Positions 53,901 through 60,758 of a DNA stretch of 64,000 nucleotides are shown here, piece after piece. The position numbers and the translations under genes were made by a program. Below the pieces are notes generated by a model that was given only the letters and a program-made list of their open reading frames with translations, was not told the DNA's origin and made no database searches. Position 1 is the first letter of the stretch. Each line of letters opens with the position of its first letter. The stretch comes from Glycomyces albidus (GTDB lineage Bacteria > Actinomycetota > Actinomycetes > Mycobacteriales > Micromonosporaceae). The stretch spans positions 163,813 to 227,812 of the forward strand of contig NZ_WIAO01000005.1 of assembly GCF_009451885.1 (NCBI RefSeq). Reading direction: 5' to 3'.

Positions 53901-55009
53901 CGTTCGTGGACCAGATCCGCGCCATCGGCAACCGGGGCCTGGCGTACGGCGTCCACGTCATGGTCACCTGCACCCGCTGGGGCGACATCCGCATGAACAT
54001 GCGGGACATGTTCGGCTTGAAGCTGGAGCTGAAGCTCTCGGACAACATGGAGTCCGAGATCGACCGCAAGGCGGCGGCGAACGTGCCGAAGAACCGGCCC
54101 GGCCGGGGGCTCTCGCTCGCCAAGCTCCACATCCTGGCCGCGGTGCCGCGCATCGACTCGATCCGGGACGGCGACGACCTCCAGCCCGGCGTCGAGGACT
54201 TCGTCAAGAAGGTCAAGCAGGCGTGGCGCGGCCAGCCGTGCCCGCCGGTGCGCCTGCTGCCGAAGCAGCTCCACGTGGCCGACTTCCTCAAGGCGGTCGA
54301 CCGCTCCAAGCCGGGCATCCCGATCGGCCTCAACGAGGCCGGCCTCAAGCCGGTGTACCTCGACTTCCAGAACGAGCCGCACCTGCTGGTGTTCGGCGAC
54401 TCGGAGTCGGGCAAGACGAACCTGCTGCGGCACATCGCCCGGCAGATCCAGGCGACGTACACCGCCGACGAGGCCAAGATCATCATGGCCGACTACCGGC
54501 GCGGCATGCTCGAGGAGATCCAGAAGCCGACCCTGCTGGACTACGCCATGTCCGGCAAGCACTTCGAGGGCTCGGTGAAGAACCTCAAGGGCCCGATCGA
54601 GAAGCGCCTGCCCGGGGACGACGTCACGCCGGCGCAGCTGCGCGACCGGTCGTGGTGGACGGGCCCGGACCTGTACCTGATCGTCGACGACTACGAGATG
54701 GTCGCCCAGCGGGTCAACCCGATGGCGGCCATCACGGAGCTCATCCCGGTCGGGCGCGACATCGGCTTCCACGTCATCATCGCCCGCCGCGCCACCGGCG
54801 CCGCGCGGGCGCTGATGGACCCCGTCGTGGGCCAGATCAAGTCGCTCGAATCCCCCGGCCTGCTCATGAGCGGCAAGCGGGAAGAGGGCGCGATCTTCGG
54901 GAAGCTCCGCCCCAGCCCGCAGCCTCCGGGCCGCGGCACCCTGGTGCGCCGCAAGGACGGCGAGCAGCTCATCCAGACGACGCTGCTCCCGCCGAACGGC
55001 CAGGGCTAG
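50969..55009 (+). CDS. eccC: Type VII secretion ATPase EccC (fused EccCa-EccCb)
   Basis: This 1346-residue motor has two N-terminal membrane helices (YLMILPMLAGAAAMAMMM and a following one to about residue 95) and three FtsK/SpoIIIE ATPase domains. Their P-loops are GATGSGKSE near 490, GGAQSGKST near 856 and GDSESGKTN near 1142. Walker B of domain 1 keeps the catalytic pair (IIADEFSEM), domain 2 reads VVDNW and domain 3 VDDYE, the usual pattern where domain 1 is the active motor. A Glu-rich linker lies at about 735-770. The GTG at 50969 follows a weak AAGGA. It is fused rather than split as in some mycobacterial ESX systems. Confidence 0.95.
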   Translation: MTTKLFRRPPRKRGPQAPRGDILLESPPDMPDPQPKNISQYLMILPMLAGAAAMAMMMMSRTTGGSGGNNTLRIAMGAMMGISMVGMMATNLGGNRAQKKAEFNADRRDYMRYLNQVRRRARKGAERQWRAARWRHPDPKALWSLVGSRRMWERRAKDDDALDVRVGIGKQRMTMKLVPPETKPVEDLEPMTSMALRRFVAAHSNVIDIPRSMKYTEAARVVLRGERATVMNNLRAQIAQLAVLHSPDDVMIAVVADNERMPEWHWMKWLPHLQHPTAEDGAGPVRMFFNTTTQLENSLRDQLSSRGAWSPGATAGEGQAHLVVILDGGEVDPTGIIAADGMAGVTVFDFSGYLPRKPGPQIKLFDVTAEEIYTDQAGRRRVLGKPDALSYNQAEGIARSLAPWRLTLKGASGSTESGDEDASPMAAPSSLPEMLGFNDAAALDPAVHWREKPIKDYLKVPIGPGPDGAIVDIDFKESAVGGMGPHGLLIGATGSGKSEVLRTIVGSLIATHSSEELNFILVDFKGGATFAALDELPHVSAVITNLADEIELVDRMADALEGELVRRQEVLRATGNFTNRWEYEKARKAGQPLDPMPTLLIIADEFSEMLVAKPEFINLFLQIGRIGRSIGVHMLLASQRLEEGKLKGLDTFLSYRVALRTFSAQESRTVIGSGAAYELPQAPGHGYLQVGTQDLVRFRAAYVGGAYKPPKRVASRAERIAAVQHKVQRFLPGFVELPPEPEVEEEEPEEDLTTPAEAAEDEENEKLSELEVMVNNCIGMGRPAHQVWLPPLAEPPTLDQLLPPLEADPVRGLHPKGFSLNGKLHAVLGEEDRPFEQKRSPFIVDLSGAQGTVAIAGGAQSGKSTMLRSMIGSLALLHTPREVQFYCLDFGGGTLRGLEDLPHVAGVFGRQEEEGVRRTIQEVNSILDEREAFFTANKIDGMGSYRRMKEQGRFAEDPYGDVFLVVDNWMTLREDFEPFVDQIRAIGNRGLAYGVHVMVTCTRWGDIRMNMRDMFGLKLELKLSDNMESEIDRKAAANVPKNRPGRGLSLAKLHILAAVPRIDSIRDGDDLQPGVEDFVKKVKQAWRGQPCPPVRLLPKQLHVADFLKAVDRSKPGIPIGLNEAGLKPVYLDFQNEPHLLVFGDSESGKTNLLRHIARQIQATYTADEAKIIMADYRRGMLEEIQKPTLLDYAMSGKHFEGSVKNLKGPIEKRLPGDDVTPAQLRDRSWWTGPDLYLIVDDYEMVAQRVNPMAAITELIPVGRDIGFHVIIARRATGAARALMDPVVGQIKSLESPGLLMSGKREEGAIFGKLRPSPQPPGRGTLVRRKDGEQLIQTTLLPPNGQG

Positions 55010-55019
55010 GAACGCGAGG

Positions 55020-55059
55020 GCAGGGCCGCCCCCCGGATGCAACCGGAGGGCGGCCCTGC
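55020..55059 (+). terminator. Terminator of eccC
   Basis: gcagggccgccc / ggcggccctgc-type arms of 12 bp, with an inner ccgg/ccgg step, start ten bases past the eccC stop. Confidence 0.75.
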
Positions 55060-55120
55060 GGCGTACTACGCTCGTATCGGCGCGAATCCCCCTGCGCCAC
55101 CGAACACCCGAAAGCCCTGA

Positions 55121-56197
55121 ATGAACCCACTGCTCACGCCCCCCGGCATCGACCCTGCGCCGCTCGCGGCCCGGGCCCGTCCGGCGTGGCCGCCGCCCGG
55201 CGTGCTCACCCTCCAGGTGCTGCTGCTCGCCGAGGCCGCGGCCGTCGTCGCGGTCTGGCTGTGGAGCTGGCGCGGCGTCCAGGCGTACGCGTGGCCCGGC
55301 GTCGACAACGGCCTTGCCGAGCGCGGGATCGCCTACCTGCTCGTGCTCGCCCCCTCGGTCCCCGTGAACGTGCTCGCCGCGATCTGGCTCGGCCGCGGCG
55401 GACGCCGCGCCCGCCTCTACCTCGCCGCCGCGGGAGCGCTCGCCCTCGTCCAGCTCGTGATCCTCCTGACGCCCTCGGCGCTGCCGGTGCGCGAGGCCAT
55501 GACCGACGGGGCGGCCGCCGTCGGGATCGCGTTCCTCACCGCCACCGGCCCGATCCTGTTCGTCGGCGCGGTCGTCGCCGTCACCGCGAAGGCGCGCGGC
55601 TGGCTCGGCGCCGAACCGGATCGGCCGCGCAGCCGCATCGCGGGCATCGAGACCGCCGTGTGGTCCCTCGCCCTGCTCCTCGCCGTAGCCGCCGGAGCCG
55701 AAGTGCGCCAATGGGCCCTGGCCGCCGCCGAACCGGGGGAGCCGCGCGGCGAGTACACCGAGGCCGGCACCTGGGCGCGGCTCGAAGACGCCGTCGCCGA
55801 GACCACCGACGCGCTCCCGGCCTTCTCGGGGTTCGCGACCCGCACCGTCGACGTCGCCGACTGCGGCTACCGCACCCCCGCCGGGCTCGCGACCTACCGG
55901 TACACGGTCGTGTACGAGCTGCGCGCCGCGGACTTCCCCGCCTACGAGGCGGCCATCGAGACCCGCTGGGCCGAAGGCGACTACGAGCTCACCTACGACG
56001 GCGCGACGTTCGAGGGCGTCCGCCGCATCACCGCCGAACGCGCCGACGAGATCGCCCTCGGCTACACCGGCGGCGCGCAGCCGGCCCTGACGGTCGCGAG
56101 CGGCTGCGTCGAACGCGTCGACGCCGAACCCGAATGCGTTCCCGCCCAGGGCGAACCGACCACCGACCGGGTCCTCGGCATCGCCTGCCGGGACTGA
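55121..56197 (+). CDS. Multi-pass membrane protein with extracellular domain shared with the next lipoprotein
   Basis: The 358-residue protein has about five membrane helices to residue ~205 (VLLLAEAAAVVAVWLWSW, YLLVLAPSVPVNVLAAIWL, LAAAGALALVQLVILLTP, others) and then an exterior domain (TTDALPAFSGFATRT, DCGYRT, TRWAEGDYELTYDG, VASGCVERVD) that is clearly related to the lipoprotein encoded convergently at 56199-56810. I do not recognise a named family. It is not EccE, which has a different plan. The ATG at 55121 starts a Pro-rich cytoplasmic arm. Its position inside the ESX locus suggests an accessory role. Confidence 0.62.
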   Translation: MNPLLTPPGIDPAPLAARARPAWPPPGVLTLQVLLLAEAAAVVAVWLWSWRGVQAYAWPGVDNGLAERGIAYLLVLAPSVPVNVLAAIWLGRGGRRARLYLAAAGALALVQLVILLTPSALPVREAMTDGAAAVGIAFLTATGPILFVGAVVAVTAKARGWLGAEPDRPRSRIAGIETAVWSLALLLAVAAGAEVRQWALAAAEPGEPRGEYTEAGTWARLEDAVAETTDALPAFSGFATRTVDVADCGYRTPAGLATYRYTVVYELRAADFPAYEAAIETRWAEGDYELTYDGATFEGVRRITAERADEIALGYTGGAQPALTVASGCVERVDAEPECVPAQGEPTTDRVLGIACRD

Positions 56198-56198
56198 C

Positions 56199-56810
56199 TC
56201 ACAGGCCCGAGTAGTCAGCCTCGCCGCCGTCCCGGCCCTCCACCGGGATGCCGTCGGGGAAGTACTCCCCGACGAGGTCGCCCTCGCCGCCCGGTGTGAC
56301 GCCGCCCGCCGGCGGCACGTAGGCGATCTCGCCCGGTTCGCTGCGCTCCACGCACCCCGACTGCACCACCAGGCCGACGACCCCGGAGACGCGGTACCAG
56401 AGGTTCAGGCCGTCCTCGCGCAGCGCCTCCACGTTCCGGTCGACCCGGCCGCTCGCCAGCGCCACCTCGTCGTCCCGATGCACGTCGTACCCGTCCGCCT
56501 CCCACTGCCCGCGCAGCGCCGCCGCGTACGTCTCGCGCACCAGCGGGTCGCCCCACAGTGGCTCGGCGAACATGTACGAGATCTCAATCCCCACATGGCC
56601 GGGGTCGCCGCCGTCCCCGTGGCCGCACGGCAGCTCGTGCCAGGTGCGCGAGGCGAAACCGGGGAAGTCCGGCAGCGCCTCGACCGCCTCGGCCACGGCG
56701 GCCTCCATCGGGGCGTACATCTCGGCCTGCGCGGGCCGGTGCGGTTCGGTGTCGGTCATGGAGCATCCTGCGAGCAGTAGTGGAAGGACGAGGGCGGCGC
56801 TCGGCTTCAC
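56199..56810 (-). CDS. Putative lipoprotein at the end of the WXG/hydrolase operon
   Basis: The 203-residue product begins with a lipoprotein signal (LVLPLLLAGCS, lipidated cysteine near residue 16) followed by a domain with ALPDFPGFASRTW, LPCGHG, WEADGYDVHRDD and VVQSGCVERS. That domain is related to the C-terminus of the convergent membrane protein. The GTG at 56810 overlaps the hydrolase TGA (GTGA), so it is coupled to it. In a three-gene layout (small helical partner, secreted hydrolase, lipoprotein) it could be an immunity or docking protein; this is inference. Confidence 0.62.
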   Translation of the reverse strand: MKPSAALVLPLLLAGCSMTDTEPHRPAQAEMYAPMEAAVAEAVEALPDFPGFASRTWHELPCGHGDGGDPGHVGIEISYMFAEPLWGDPLVRETYAAALRGQWEADGYDVHRDDEVALASGRVDRNVEALREDGLNLWYRVSGVVGLVVQSGCVERSEPGEIAYVPPAGGVTPGGEGDLVGEYFPDGIPVEGRDGGEADYSGL

Positions 56811-58531
56811 CGGACGCCGCTGGTCTGGCCGGTCACGATATAGGCCAGGTTGTCGCGGGCGACGTTGCGGGGATGGCCGTTGTCGCCGTCCCAGTAGGAG
56901 GAGTGGTTCTCCGCGTTGTCCTTCCACAGCTCCTCGAACCCGTCGGCGTCGCGGGTGGCGTCGCTCTGGAACGTCCGGCCGCCGAACGCGTCCGAGACCG
57001 GGTCGGTGCCGTGGACGAGGTCGTCGTGGTCCGAGGCGAAGTACCCGAGCGCGCCGCCGATGAGCCCGCCCGCGGCACCGCCGACGAGCCCGCCGGCGCC
57101 GCCGCCGGCGATCGCGCCGATCGCGTCCTCCCTGGCCCAGCCGATGATGTCCTCCTCGTTCCTGGTGGCCCACACCCGGTCCGGGTCGATCCCGAGGTCC
57201 GAAGCCGAGTCGACGCCGACGCCCGGCGAGGCGACGAACACCATGTCGTCGACGTCCAAGCCGGCGTCGCGCGCGGCGATGCCCACAGTCGTCGACCCGT
57301 ACGAGTGACCGGTGACCGTGACGTGCGACGCGCCGTCCTCGTCGACCGCGCGCAGGCCCGACGCGAACGAGCTGAGGTCCTCCGCCGCATCCTCCGCATA
57401 GCCCCGGTCCATGGCGTGGGGGACGATCTCGTCGGGGGCGTCGTAGCCGAGCCACAGCACCGACGCGGTCGAGCTGCCCGGGTCGGCCCAGTACGCGTCG
57501 CCGGCCATGAGCTCGGCCCGGTCGAGGCTGCCTCCGACGTTCCCCAGGTCGGTTCCCGTGCCCGGCACCAGGACCGACACGTGGTCGGCGGTGTCGGGGT
57601 TCCCGATCGCGACGACGGCGCGCCCGTCCCCGGCCGACGAGTAGCCGAGCAGGTACCGCTCGAGCGCGGGACCGCCCGACCCGACCTGGTACGGCTCGCC
57701 CACCTCGTCCCGCAGCCGCACGAGGTCCCGCTGCGTGTCCCGCAGGCCCTCCAGTCGCCGCCGCAGGTCCTCGTCGCCGGGGTCGGCGGCGAGCCGGTCC
57801 TCGACGGCCTCGATCTCGTTCTCGCGCCGTTCGAGCTCGCCGTCGAGGAGGGTCCGGTTCGCCGAGTCCCTGACGGCCGTGGGGATCCCGTCGACCTGGG
57901 CCAGCAGCTCCGGCCTGGCCTCGAGCAGGCCCTGCTGCTCGAACGGCGAGAGCCCGTCCCACCACGCGTTCACCGCGGCGGGGTCCGCCCCGCCGTCGAG
58001 CATGTCCTGGAAGTCGTCGGCGAGCGCGACGCCGGCCGCCAGCTCCGCCCGCTCACCCGCGTCCGTCGTGCCCGCGATCGCGGCGACCGCGGCGTGCAGG
58101 GTCTCGTCGGCCTCGCCCACCGCGTCGAGGATCGCCTCGACCCGCCGCTCGAACGCGGCCGCGTCCTCGGCCGACTCGGCCGTCACGACCCCGTCGGCGT
58201 CGACCGACAGGCCCTCGGGCAGCGACGCGAGCAGCTCCTCGAGCTCCTCCTGCCGGTCCTTGAAGACCGCCACCGCGTCCTCGATCGCCGCCGCGATCCG
58301 GCGGCACTCGCCAGCCCGCTCCACGGCGTCGTCGGCGATGAGCTTCACCCGCGACCGCACTTCCTCGGCCACCGTCCCGGTCCACTCGGCCTCGCCGAGC
58401 CGCCTGCGCCGCAGGTCGTCCAGCTCGGCCTCCCGCTCCTCCAGCCGCCCGGCCTGGGCCAGCCACTGCTCCCCGACGGCCGCGAGCGGCCCGAAGTCGG
58501 CATCGCGCAACGCGCGGTACGAGACCGCCAC
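56807..58531 (-). CDS. WXG-like helical domain fused to DUF1023-type alpha/beta hydrolase
   Basis: The 574-residue protein has an N-terminal ~250-residue helical region with a WXG100-like hairpin (LRRRRLGEAEWTGTVAEEVR), then a predicted alpha/beta hydrolase with VSVLVPGTGTD, the nucleophile elbow VTGHSYGSTT, VASPGVGVD and a Gly-rich membrane-active-looking segment (GAGGLVGGAAGGLIGGALGY) near the end. The DUF1023 fold and WTG motif suggest an ESX-linked secreted enzyme. The GTG at 58531 follows GGAG and lies two bases after the preceding stop. The longer frame upstream is shadow. It is the middle gene of an apparent three-gene operon. Confidence 0.72.
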   Translation of the reverse strand: MAVSYRALRDADFGPLAAVGEQWLAQAGRLEEREAELDDLRRRRLGEAEWTGTVAEEVRSRVKLIADDAVERAGECRRIAAAIEDAVAVFKDRQEELEELLASLPEGLSVDADGVVTAESAEDAAAFERRVEAILDAVGEADETLHAAVAAIAGTTDAGERAELAAGVALADDFQDMLDGGADPAAVNAWWDGLSPFEQQGLLEARPELLAQVDGIPTAVRDSANRTLLDGELERRENEIEAVEDRLAADPGDEDLRRRLEGLRDTQRDLVRLRDEVGEPYQVGSGGPALERYLLGYSSAGDGRAVVAIGNPDTADHVSVLVPGTGTDLGNVGGSLDRAELMAGDAYWADPGSSTASVLWLGYDAPDEIVPHAMDRGYAEDAAEDLSSFASGLRAVDEDGASHVTVTGHSYGSTTVGIAARDAGLDVDDMVFVASPGVGVDSASDLGIDPDRVWATRNEEDIIGWAREDAIGAIAGGGAGGLVGGAAGGLIGGALGYFASDHDDLVHGTDPVSDAFGGRTFQSDATRDADGFEELWKDNAENHSSYWDGDNGHPRNVARDNLAYIVTGQTSGVR

Positions 58532-58533
58532 GG

Positions 58534-58896
58534 CTACTCCGGCACCGGCGTCGCGCGCGAGCCCGGATCGACCGGGAACACGTCGGGGTCGGCGTACTGC
58601 GCGAACAGCTCCGCGGTCATCGCATCGAGGTCCACATGCTGCACCGCGTACACCGCCAGGAACGCCCCCAGCTCCTCCACCCGGCCCCGCAGCCCGGGCA
58701 CGACCGCGCCCTCCCACCGCTCGACCGCCTGCACCACTTCACCGATCCCGCTGAAGGCACCGGTGTCCACCGACCCCTCCAGCGCGCCGGCCTCACCGGC
58801 GACCTGCTTGAAGTCCTCGTACATCCCGTCCGAGGCGGCGAACATCGCGACACCGCCCTGCTTGATCTCCTCGGGGTCCAGCGAAAGGTCAACCAT
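58534..58896 (-). CDS. WXG100-like small helical protein, likely partner of the hydrolase
   Basis: The 120-residue protein begins MVDLSLDPEEIKQGGVAMF and is predicted all-helical with a central AVERWEGAVVP, which resembles a WXG turn. Length is a little above the 100-residue ESX norm. The ATG at 58896 was preferred to the TTG at 58926 since the N-terminus then matches WXG-type proteins. It is first in the operon with the hydrolase and lipoprotein, as expected for an ESX partner or targeting factor. Confidence 0.65.
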   Translation of the reverse strand: MVDLSLDPEEIKQGGVAMFAASDGMYEDFKQVAGEAGALEGSVDTGAFSGIGEVVQAVERWEGAVVPGLRGRVEELGAFLAVYAVQHVDLDAMTAELFAQYADPDVFPVDPGSRATPVPE

Positions 58897-59051
58897 GCTG
58901 CGCCCCAAGGGAACAGCAGCGGGCAAGGCGGGGCGAGACCGGTGGGGCGCTCACGGGGGGGTCCAATCTCTCGTGCGTCGATCCACACGCAGCGTACAAA
59001 TCCCAGGTAAACGGGCGATAGCGGCAACACGGAGAACGTCCCGTCCGTGAC

Positions 59052-59068
59052 CGAATCGTTATGATTCG
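59052..59068. promoter_or_regulatory. Palindrome overlapping a -10 upstream of mycP
   Basis: CGAATC (59052-59057) and GATTCG (59063-59068) form a perfect inverted repeat around TATGAT (59060-59065), a good -10, in the divergent gap between the WXG operon and mycP. A regulator bound here could control mycP and perhaps the opposite operon. No good -35 was found. Confidence 0.4.
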
Positions 59069-59170
59069 CTGGCCGTCCTCCGTGGCTCGCAGGGCCGGAA
59101 CAGGTCCGGTATGTTGTGGGGCAGAGCGGACAGCGCTGTAACGACCGGCACACGGAAGGGGTCCAACCCT

Positions 59171-60646
59171 ATGGCCATACCTCTCACGCCACCCTCCGCC
59201 GAACCCCGATCCCCACGCCGCGGCCTCCGCACCGCCCTGGCAGCCGGCCTGACGACCCTGGCCGCCACGGCGGCGGTCACGGCGGCGCCGGGTGTCGCGC
59301 TGGCCCAGGGCGACCCGTTCTTCACCGAGAACGCTTGGGTGACCGACCAGATCCAGGCGGCGGGCGCTTGGGAGAACTCGCAGGGCGAAGGCATCACGGT
59401 CGCGGTGATGGACACCGGTGTCGGACAGCACCCGGTGTTCGACGGCAAGGACGTCCTGCCGGGCTTCTCCCTCTACTCGGATGAGCCCGACGGGCGCATT
59501 GACAATCATGGCCACGGCACTGCGATCGCGGCAGGAGTGCTGCTCGCGGCTCCGGAGGCCACGATCATGCCGGTGCGTTTCTACACAGGTGTCGAGTCGG
59601 GTTTCGGTGGCGTATGGGGTGAGGCGCAGTACGACGCGTTCCGAAGGGTCGCGGACGAAGGCGCCGACATCGTGGTGCTTCCCTGGTCACTGGAGGGAAA
59701 CGAGAACCTGCTCCCCGAAGACCTCGAGGCGCTTCAATACGTCATCGACAAGGGCGCGATCGTGATCGCGGGCGCGGGCAACGACGCTGAGAGCGGTGTT
59801 GCCAACCCCGCCGCGGTGCCGGGTGTCGTCGCCGTGACCGGTACCCGGAGCGATGGGAGCGTCTGGAGCGACGTGCTTTCGACCGGTCCCGAAGTCGCGC
59901 TCGCCGCGCCGGCGGACGAAATGACCGTCCCTCTCCCTCAGACCGACTCCCTTGGAGACTCCGAACTCCATGAGCTGGTTTCCGGCGGTACGTCCATGGC
60001 GTCCGCGATTACGGCCGGAGTGGCGGCGTTGACTTGGGCCGCACACCCCGACCTCGACGCCAGCAATGTCATCCAGCGGCTGCTCCAGACCGCAGGTGAC
60101 GGCAACGGTGACAGGGACGACGTGTCCGGATTCGGTCTCTTGAACGCCGACCAGGCCGTCAACGCCGAGGGCATCGAACCGGTGGAGGAGAACCCGCTCG
60201 GCTACCCGATGGGCGAGGCGGGCGCCAGCGGCGCCACTCCTGACGACACCCCGTCCGAGGGTGCCGAGGAGGAGCCGGGCGCGGCATCCCCGGGAGGCCC
60301 TTCGGCGGCCGCCGAAGGCAACAAGGAGTCGAACCTCTCGGCGATCATCGTGGTCGCGGCCGCGGTCGTGCTGCTCGGCGCCGCAGCCGCCGTCTGGCTG
60401 GTCCTTCGCGGGCGGGGCCGCAAAGCCGCTCAGTCGCAGCAACCCCCGGGCAGCGATCCGACCCAGGTCGGCTACCAGCAGCCCGCGGCCGCCACCCAGC
60501 AGTATGTGCCGCCGATGGGCGGCCAGGGGTACGGAGGACCGCCGGGACAGCAGGGCTACAGCAGCCCGCCGCAGGGGTTCAGCCAGCCGGGCAGTCCCAC
60601 TGAGCCGAGCCCGCCGTGGCGCCCGGACGACCGGAACCAGCGCTAG
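59171..60646 (+). CDS. mycP: Type VII secretion-associated mycosin (S8 serine protease)
   Basis: The 491-residue protein has a signal peptide (LRTALAAGLTTLAATAAVTAAPGVALA), then a subtilisin fold with catalytic Asp in AVMDTGVG (about 81), His in NHGHGTAIA (about 115), Asn in AGAGND and Ser275 in SGGTSMAS. A C-terminal membrane helix (AIIVVAAAVVLLGAAAAVWLVL) is followed by a ~75-residue Gln/Gly/Pro tail, longer than in mycobacterial mycosins. It tethers to the membrane and stabilises or processes the ESX complex. The ATG at 59171 has AAGGGG upstream; the frame upstream of it is not supported. Confidence 0.92.
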   Translation: MAIPLTPPSAEPRSPRRGLRTALAAGLTTLAATAAVTAAPGVALAQGDPFFTENAWVTDQIQAAGAWENSQGEGITVAVMDTGVGQHPVFDGKDVLPGFSLYSDEPDGRIDNHGHGTAIAAGVLLAAPEATIMPVRFYTGVESGFGGVWGEAQYDAFRRVADEGADIVVLPWSLEGNENLLPEDLEALQYVIDKGAIVIAGAGNDAESGVANPAAVPGVVAVTGTRSDGSVWSDVLSTGPEVALAAPADEMTVPLPQTDSLGDSELHELVSGGTSMASAITAGVAALTWAAHPDLDASNVIQRLLQTAGDGNGDRDDVSGFGLLNADQAVNAEGIEPVEENPLGYPMGEAGASGATPDDTPSEGAEEEPGAASPGGPSAAAEGNKESNLSAIIVVAAAVVLLGAAAAVWLVLRGRGRKAAQSQQPPGSDPTQVGYQQPAAATQQYVPPMGGQGYGGPPGQQGYSSPPQGFSQPGSPTEPSPPWRPDDRNQR

Positions 60647-60652
60647 ACGTTC

Positions 60653-60680
60653 AGGGCCGCAGCCGTTCGGCTGCGGCCCT
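60653..60680 (+). terminator. Terminator of mycP
   Basis: agggccgcagccg / cggctgcggccct, a perfect 13-bp stem with a two-base loop, six bases past the stop, followed by tcgtatt. Confidence 0.8.
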
Positions 60681-60704
60681 TCGTATTCGATATCGGTCAA
60701 GCGA

Positions 60705-60736
60705 GAGGGGCGAGCGGCCAAGGCCGCTCGCCCCTC
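60705..60736 (-). terminator. Terminator of the PPE-like gene
   Basis: gaggggcgagcggcc / ggccgctcgcccctc, a perfect 15-bp stem with a two-base loop, 22 bases past the minus-strand stop at 60759. Confidence 0.75.
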
Positions 60737-60758
60737 ATCGACTGCTCAGAGCCGTCCG

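Noticed and set aside
50891..55711. A 1606-codon open frame antisense to eccC, and a 1620-codon frame in another phase
   Set aside because: High-GC genes produce long open shadows. The composition is Arg/Ala/Gly/Leu-only with no recognisable domain, whereas the sense frame encodes EccC with all motifs.
55121..56197. EccE
   Set aside because: It is near eccC but has about five helices and a domain related to a lipoprotein, not the EccE plan of two N-terminal helices and a large cytoplasmic domain.
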